A stretch of 64,000 bases of DNA from the NCBI GenBank assembly GCA_963720235.1, contig OY970389.1, forward strand, positions 4,340,001-4,404,000, written 5' to 3'. The stretch comes from JACMLC01 sp963720235. Lineage in GTDB: Bacteria; Acidobacteriota; Blastocatellia; Pyrinomonadales; Pyrinomonadaceae. Below are positions 62,226 through 64,000 of the stretch, piece after piece (the stretch's first letter is position 1; each line of letters begins with the position of its first letter). The notes under the pieces are model-generated. The model was not told the DNA's origin, searched no databases, and saw nothing but the letters and a program-made list of their open reading frames with translations. A program made the position numbers and the translations under genes.

Positions 62226-62285
62226 TCCCGCAAAGGCGCAAAGCGCAAAGAAAGACAAGCTGTTTTTCTTTGCGCCTTTGCGGGA
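62226..62285. repeat. CGCAAAGGCG-type intergenic inverted repeat (copy 8)
   Basis: TCCCGCAAAGGCGCAAAG faces CTTTGCGCCTTTGCGGGA with a short loop, the most compact copy in the window. It lies between the divergent RsbW-type gene and aroA. Confidence 0.9.
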
Positions 62286-62383
62286 ACTTTTTTCGTCTTG
62301 ATTGTTATTCAAACTGAACCGCTACAAAGAGAGTTAACTTTAGCTTGCGCTTTCCACCCCTTCGCCTTCATGCTTAACATCAG

Positions 62384-63709
62384 ATGAGAATCCGACCCGT
62401 CAAACGCCTGCGCGGAAGCCTGCGACTTCCCGGCGACAAATCCATCTCGCACCGCGCAGCCATCATCGCCGCTCTGGCCGAAGGAAGCACGCGCATAGAC
62501 AACTTTTCCACCAGCCAGGACTGCGCCGCGACTCTCTCCTGCCTCAGACAACTCGGCGTCAAGATAGAGCAGGAAGGCGCAAGCATCACAATCGAAGGCT
62601 CTGGACCAGACGGATTGCGCGCGCCGCTTGAGCCGCTCGACTGCGGCAACAGCGGCTCGACGATGCGCATGCTCGCGGGCGTGCTGGCCGCGCAGGATTT
62701 CGTCTCAGAGCTCACGGGCGATGAATCCCTGCGCACGCGCCCGATGCAAAGAATCATAGAGCCGCTCACACAAATGGGCGCGCACATCTCAAGCACAGAT
62801 GGCCGCGCCCCGCTTATCATCAAAGGCCAACGGCCACTCAAACACATTTCCTATCGCATGCCTGTCAAGAGCGCGCAGGTCAAATCCTGCATCCTGCTCG
62901 CCGCCCTCGGCGCAGATGGACTAGCTGAAGTGATAGAAGAGACTGACTCAACACGCGATCACACAGAGAGATTGCTCAGATGGTTCAGCGTCCCGCTCAC
63001 GTTAGAACCCGAAGTCATTGATGCATCAACTCAAAAAATTTCTCTCAGAGGTCTTTCAATCCCTCAAGCCCGCGATATAGAAATTCCGGGCGACATCTCT
63101 TCCGCAGTCTTTTTTATGATTGCGGCGGCGGCTCTTCCCGGCTCCGGTCTGGAAATCAAAGATGTCGGCCTTAATCCGACGCGCGCCGAAATCATCAAGA
63201 CGCTGCAAGAGCTTGGCGCAGACGTGCTCGTCAAAAATGAGCGCGCACGCTGCAACGAAGCCATCGGAGACATACACGTGCGCGGCGCGAATGCGCTCTC
63301 AAACATATCGAGCAATCAAACAGCAAACATCTTACGCGGGCCTACGGTCGCTCGCTTGATTGACGAGTTGCCCGCGCTCGCAGTCTTCGGCACGCAGGTC
63401 GCGGGCGGGCTTATGATTCGTGATGCACAGGAACTCCGCGTCAAAGAGTCTGACCGCATCCGCGCCACTGTTGAAAATTTGCGCGCGATGGGTGCAGAGG
63501 TAGAAGAATATGATGACGGACTGCGAGTCGCAGGGCGCGTGCGGCTGCGCGGAGCAAAGCTTGATTCATACGGCGACCACAGGATAGCTATGGCCTTCAC
63601 TATCGCCGCGCTGTTTGCGGAAGGCGAATCTGAAATCGTCGATGCAGACTGCGCCTCAGTCTCTCTGCCGGAGTTTTATCAACTGCTCGAATCCGTGATT
63701 GAGCAATGA
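62384..63709 (+). CDS. aroA: 3-phosphoshikimate 1-carboxyvinyltransferase (EPSP synthase)
   Basis: This 441-residue enzyme of the shikimate pathway transfers enolpyruvate from PEP to shikimate-3-phosphate. The two family signatures are present: the N-terminal LPGDKSISHRAAIIAALAEG and GNSGSTMRMLAGVLA, and the C-terminal RVKESDRIRATVENLRAMGAEVEE with DHRIAMAFTIAAL. The Gly in LDCGNSG is unsubstituted. Length is normal. Its stop codon overlaps the start of the shikimate kinase gene (ATGA), so the two are translationally coupled. Confidence 0.95.
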   Translation: MRIRPVKRLRGSLRLPGDKSISHRAAIIAALAEGSTRIDNFSTSQDCAATLSCLRQLGVKIEQEGASITIEGSGPDGLRAPLEPLDCGNSGSTMRMLAGVLAAQDFVSELTGDESLRTRPMQRIIEPLTQMGAHISSTDGRAPLIIKGQRPLKHISYRMPVKSAQVKSCILLAALGADGLAEVIEETDSTRDHTERLLRWFSVPLTLEPEVIDASTQKISLRGLSIPQARDIEIPGDISSAVFFMIAAAALPGSGLEIKDVGLNPTRAEIIKTLQELGADVLVKNERARCNEAIGDIHVRGANALSNISSNQTANILRGPTVARLIDELPALAVFGTQVAGGLMIRDAQELRVKESDRIRATVENLRAMGAEVEEYDDGLRVAGRVRLRGAKLDSYGDHRIAMAFTIAALFAEGESEIVDADCASVSLPEFYQLLESVIEQ

Positions 63710-64000
63710 ACAAATCTTCGCAGCGCATTATTCTGACGGGCTTTATGGGCGCAGGAAAAACCACTGTCGCCACAGAACTCGCGCGCCGGCTCGACTGCCG
63801 CGTGATTGATCTGGACCAATTCATCACCGCGCGCGAAGGCCGCAGCATCAGCGACATCATAGAAACGGACGGCGAAGCGCGATTCAGAGAGATAGAAACT
63901 CTCGCTCTGCAAACTGCTTTGGAAGAAAATCCTGTGCGCGTGATTGCGCTCGGCGGCGGAACATGGACGATTGAAAAGAACCGCGCGCTGATTAAAGAAC
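63706..64000 (+). CDS. aroK: Shikimate kinase (3' end outside window)
   Basis: The frame starts at an ATG overlapping the aroA stop and stays open to the window edge, giving the first 98 residues. They read MNKSSQRIILTGFMGAGKTT, with a Walker A P-loop, then CRVIDLDQFITAREGRSISDII with the shikimate-binding Asp pair, RFREIETLAL with the conserved Arg/Glu, and VIALGGGTW with the Gly-rich shikimate site. It phosphorylates shikimate with ATP, one step before AroA. The order aroA-aroK is sensible for a shikimate-pathway operon. Confidence 0.93.
   Translation, partial: MNKSSQRIILTGFMGAGKTTVATELARRLDCRVIDLDQFITAREGRSISDIIETDGEARFREIETLALQTALEENPVRVIALGGGTWTIEKNRALIKE

Overview
The window looks like the chromosome of an Acidobacteriota member, most likely class Blastocatellia. 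This is inferred from gene content rather than from a marker gene. The supporting features are an outer-membrane assembly cluster (bamA, ompH, fabZ, lpxA, lpxI), an ECF sigma factor of the TIGR02999 type next to a Ser/Thr kinase with TolB/TPR modules, CHAT and FG-GAP proteins, and GC-rich genes separated by palindromic intergenic repeats. No rRNA, tRNA or CRISPR array was seen.

Layout, left half. Positions 1-2016 hold the end of an RsbW-type kinase and a membrane glycosyltransferase. Positions 2188-6427 hold two paralogous secreted FG-GAP proteins. A LolC/E-type permease follows (6581-7897), then an O-methyltransferase facing a sigma factor, a 2342-residue kinase with four repeated TolB/TPR modules, and a TPR-CHAT gene that looks broken by an out-of-frame deletion. 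A LolD-type ATPase, a ClpC-like unfoldase and the bamA-ompH-fabZ-lpxA-lpxI envelope operon end at 29585. Positions 29773-37417 hold a serine hydrolase, a peptidase M1-like protein without its zinc histidines, an FNR-like flavoprotein and a CocE/NonD hydrolase.

The middle is the unusual part. A tight operon of seven small genes (39966 down to 37847, minus strand) includes a probable RNA polymerase omega subunit and a 50-residue zinc-ribbon membrane peptide. Beside it lies a mobile island, 40137-48991. It has inverted ends beginning TGTAGGTTCG, three GCATAAARTG-type sites at each end and a perfect 5-bp target duplication (ACCTT). Its cargo is more A+T-rich than the host: a tyrosine recombinase, a serine hydroxymethyltransferase-like PLP enzyme with altered active-site residues, a STAND/TPR ATPase, a D-Ala-D-Ala-ligase-like ATP-grasp enzyme and an IS256-type insertion whose transposase has a nonsense codon. 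A second pair of candidate ends (TGACAG/TGTCAG, flanked by CTCGC) suggests a cargo island nested inside a small outer element. A 17-bp palindrome occurs twice in the island, upstream of cargo genes.

The right half starts with a fatty-acid beta-oxidation operon (fadN-type HAD/ECH, DinB, DUF4442, YbaK, thiolase, acyl-CoA dehydrogenase, MBL hydrolase) behind a perfect FadR/TetR-like palindrome. It continues with a two-PDZ periplasmic protein, an unknown secreted protein with TPR-like repeats, an RsbW/STAS partner-switch pair, and aroA overlapping the start of aroK at the window edge.

Most gene-to-gene gaps hold long inverted repeats. They fall into four types: CGCAAAGGCG hairpins, hairpins built of repeated short words unique to each locus, AGCCCCG...GGGGCT elements and GTGCGGAAAG elements.
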